Origin: Coprinopsis marcescibilis
Lineage: Eukaryota; Basidiomycota; Agaricomycetes; Agaricales; Psathyrellaceae
Assembly: GCA_004369085.1 (NCBI GenBank)
Contig: ML210374.1
Location: 1 to 45,212 of the forward strand
DNA length: 45,212 bases
Direction of reading: 5' to 3'
Part shown: positions 44,354-45,212 of the stretch, one piece after another
How the letters are laid out: each line of letters opens with the position of its first letter
Numbering within the stretch: the stretch's first letter is position 1
Position numbers and translations under genes: made by a program
Notes under the pieces: generated by a model
The model's database searches: none
Told to the model about the DNA's origin: nothing
What the model saw: the letters and a program-made list of their open reading frames with translations, nothing else

Positions 44354-45212
44354 GGCGAGGCCAAACTGTTACGCAATCGAGCTTGTTCGGGCTTAAACTA
44401 CCGGACCCTAGATTTCATTCGATCTAGACATGATGGAAGTCCCCAAACATAGAAGGAAGCGTAGAATGAAAGATTGTTAAATGTACAACACAGCGTGGAC
44501 CGATAAATGGAATGATGAAGAACGAATAAATAAAAATGCGCGGGATGCTCAAGTATGAATAATACTAGATTGTACACAGTGGGTGACTTTCCATAAGGAA
44601 AATATATTCCAGTTTAATCTCTGAGCGGTGCCAGGCGGAGTGTGAATACGGCTCCAAATGACAATCTATTCCATTCCGTTTTCCATAAGCAATGAGCAAT
44701 ATAATACTCCGTCTCTACGCTGTACGACACTGTGGATCTGGAGCCTTTGCTGCTGAGAGCATGAGGAGAGCACGAAGGAAAGAAAGGAGAAAGAGGTTAT
44801 GACCAAGAAACATGAAAGACGCGCTAATCGACTTGACACGCGTTACATGTATCGTTCATACTAGCCTTGACACGCTGGTCTCAGTGCGAACGCCTCCGAG
44901 GTGCTGGTTGCATGCTACACTTCTCGATGTTCAGAACTACCGTAGACAACCCTAAAATAGCGATGGGCGCAGTGTCCTCCGGGGTTAAATCGATAATTAT
45001 AGCATTCGTGAGAGCCGGGGCAACTCAAAGAGGCAGGTAAGCTTTTATTCCAGTCTGTTCGAGGGGGGGGTACCCTACGAACAGATTCTATTCTATTCAG
45101 ACCCACTTGCCTAGCAACGACATTGATTTCAGGTACGGGGTCCCAGCGGCATCTCGGCCAGTCCGTTTATTATATTCGTAGAAATTCAAAAGTGCTTATG
45201 GAAAGTCACCCA
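44354..45212. other. Right end of window, no gene recognised
   Basis: 3' flank of the peroxiredoxin gene, then AT-rich and mixed sequence with only short frames. A run of nine Gs lies near 45063-45071. Confidence 0.5.

Overview
The window is fungal nuclear DNA, most likely from an Agaricomycete (Basidiomycota). Genes are split by many short GT-AG introns, mostly 46-65 nt, and none shows an operon-like arrangement. The protein families (a YAT amino-acid permease, PEX19 ending in a CaaX box, a fungal-type GST, a Dot5-like nuclear peroxiredoxin and small secreted Cys-rich proteins) are typical of basidiomycetes. A Rhizoctonia/Ceratobasidium-type fungus would fit, but that is inference. Exon models were built by hand: each splice pair was accepted only where donor, acceptor and codon phase close.

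Layout. 1-2.6 kb is mostly empty apart from one ankyrin-like terminal exon. 2.6-8.2 kb is an accessory cluster of four genes for small secreted cysteine-rich proteins. One lies at 2633-3334 (-), one four-exon gene at 4797-5766 (+), and two are tandem paralogues at 5913-6544 and 7100-7731 (-) created by a roughly 1.2-kb direct duplication. A diverged copy of the PEX19 upstream region sits inside this cluster. PEX19 follows at 9087-10369 (+), then a 1.9-kb gene-poor stretch and a Lys/Ala/Pro-rich nuclear protein gene at 12255-13318 (-). 13.3-18.6 kb is gene-poor, with weak coding remnants at 14.7-15.6 kb.

18.6-20.8 kb carries a nine-exon amino-acid permease (-). 23.5-24.5 kb has a three-exon conserved fungal protein (-), and 24.73-24.81 kb an intron-containing tRNA-His-like gene (+). 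A secreted protein lies at 25.3-26.0 kb (+) and a small membrane protein at 26.6-27.0 kb (+). A Dot5-type thiol peroxidase is at 27.6-28.6 kb (-), and a twelve-exon leucine-rich-repeat protein resembling PPP1R37 at 29.2-32.9 kb (-). A GST lies at 34.7-35.5 kb (-) and transaldolase at 37.6-39.0 kb (-). An unrecognised multi-exon gene is at 41.1-42.1 kb (-), and a PMP20/Prx5-type peroxiredoxin at 43.4-44.4 kb (+).

The core genes (PEX19, permease, transaldolase, two peroxiredoxins, GST) are ordinary metabolic and redox functions and do not form a recognisable pathway cluster. The most unusual part is the 2.6-8.2 kb Cys-rich gene cluster, with its tandem duplication, captured PEX19-like flank and leftover gene tail. 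No CRISPR array, intact transposon, rRNA gene or biosynthetic megasynthase was seen.
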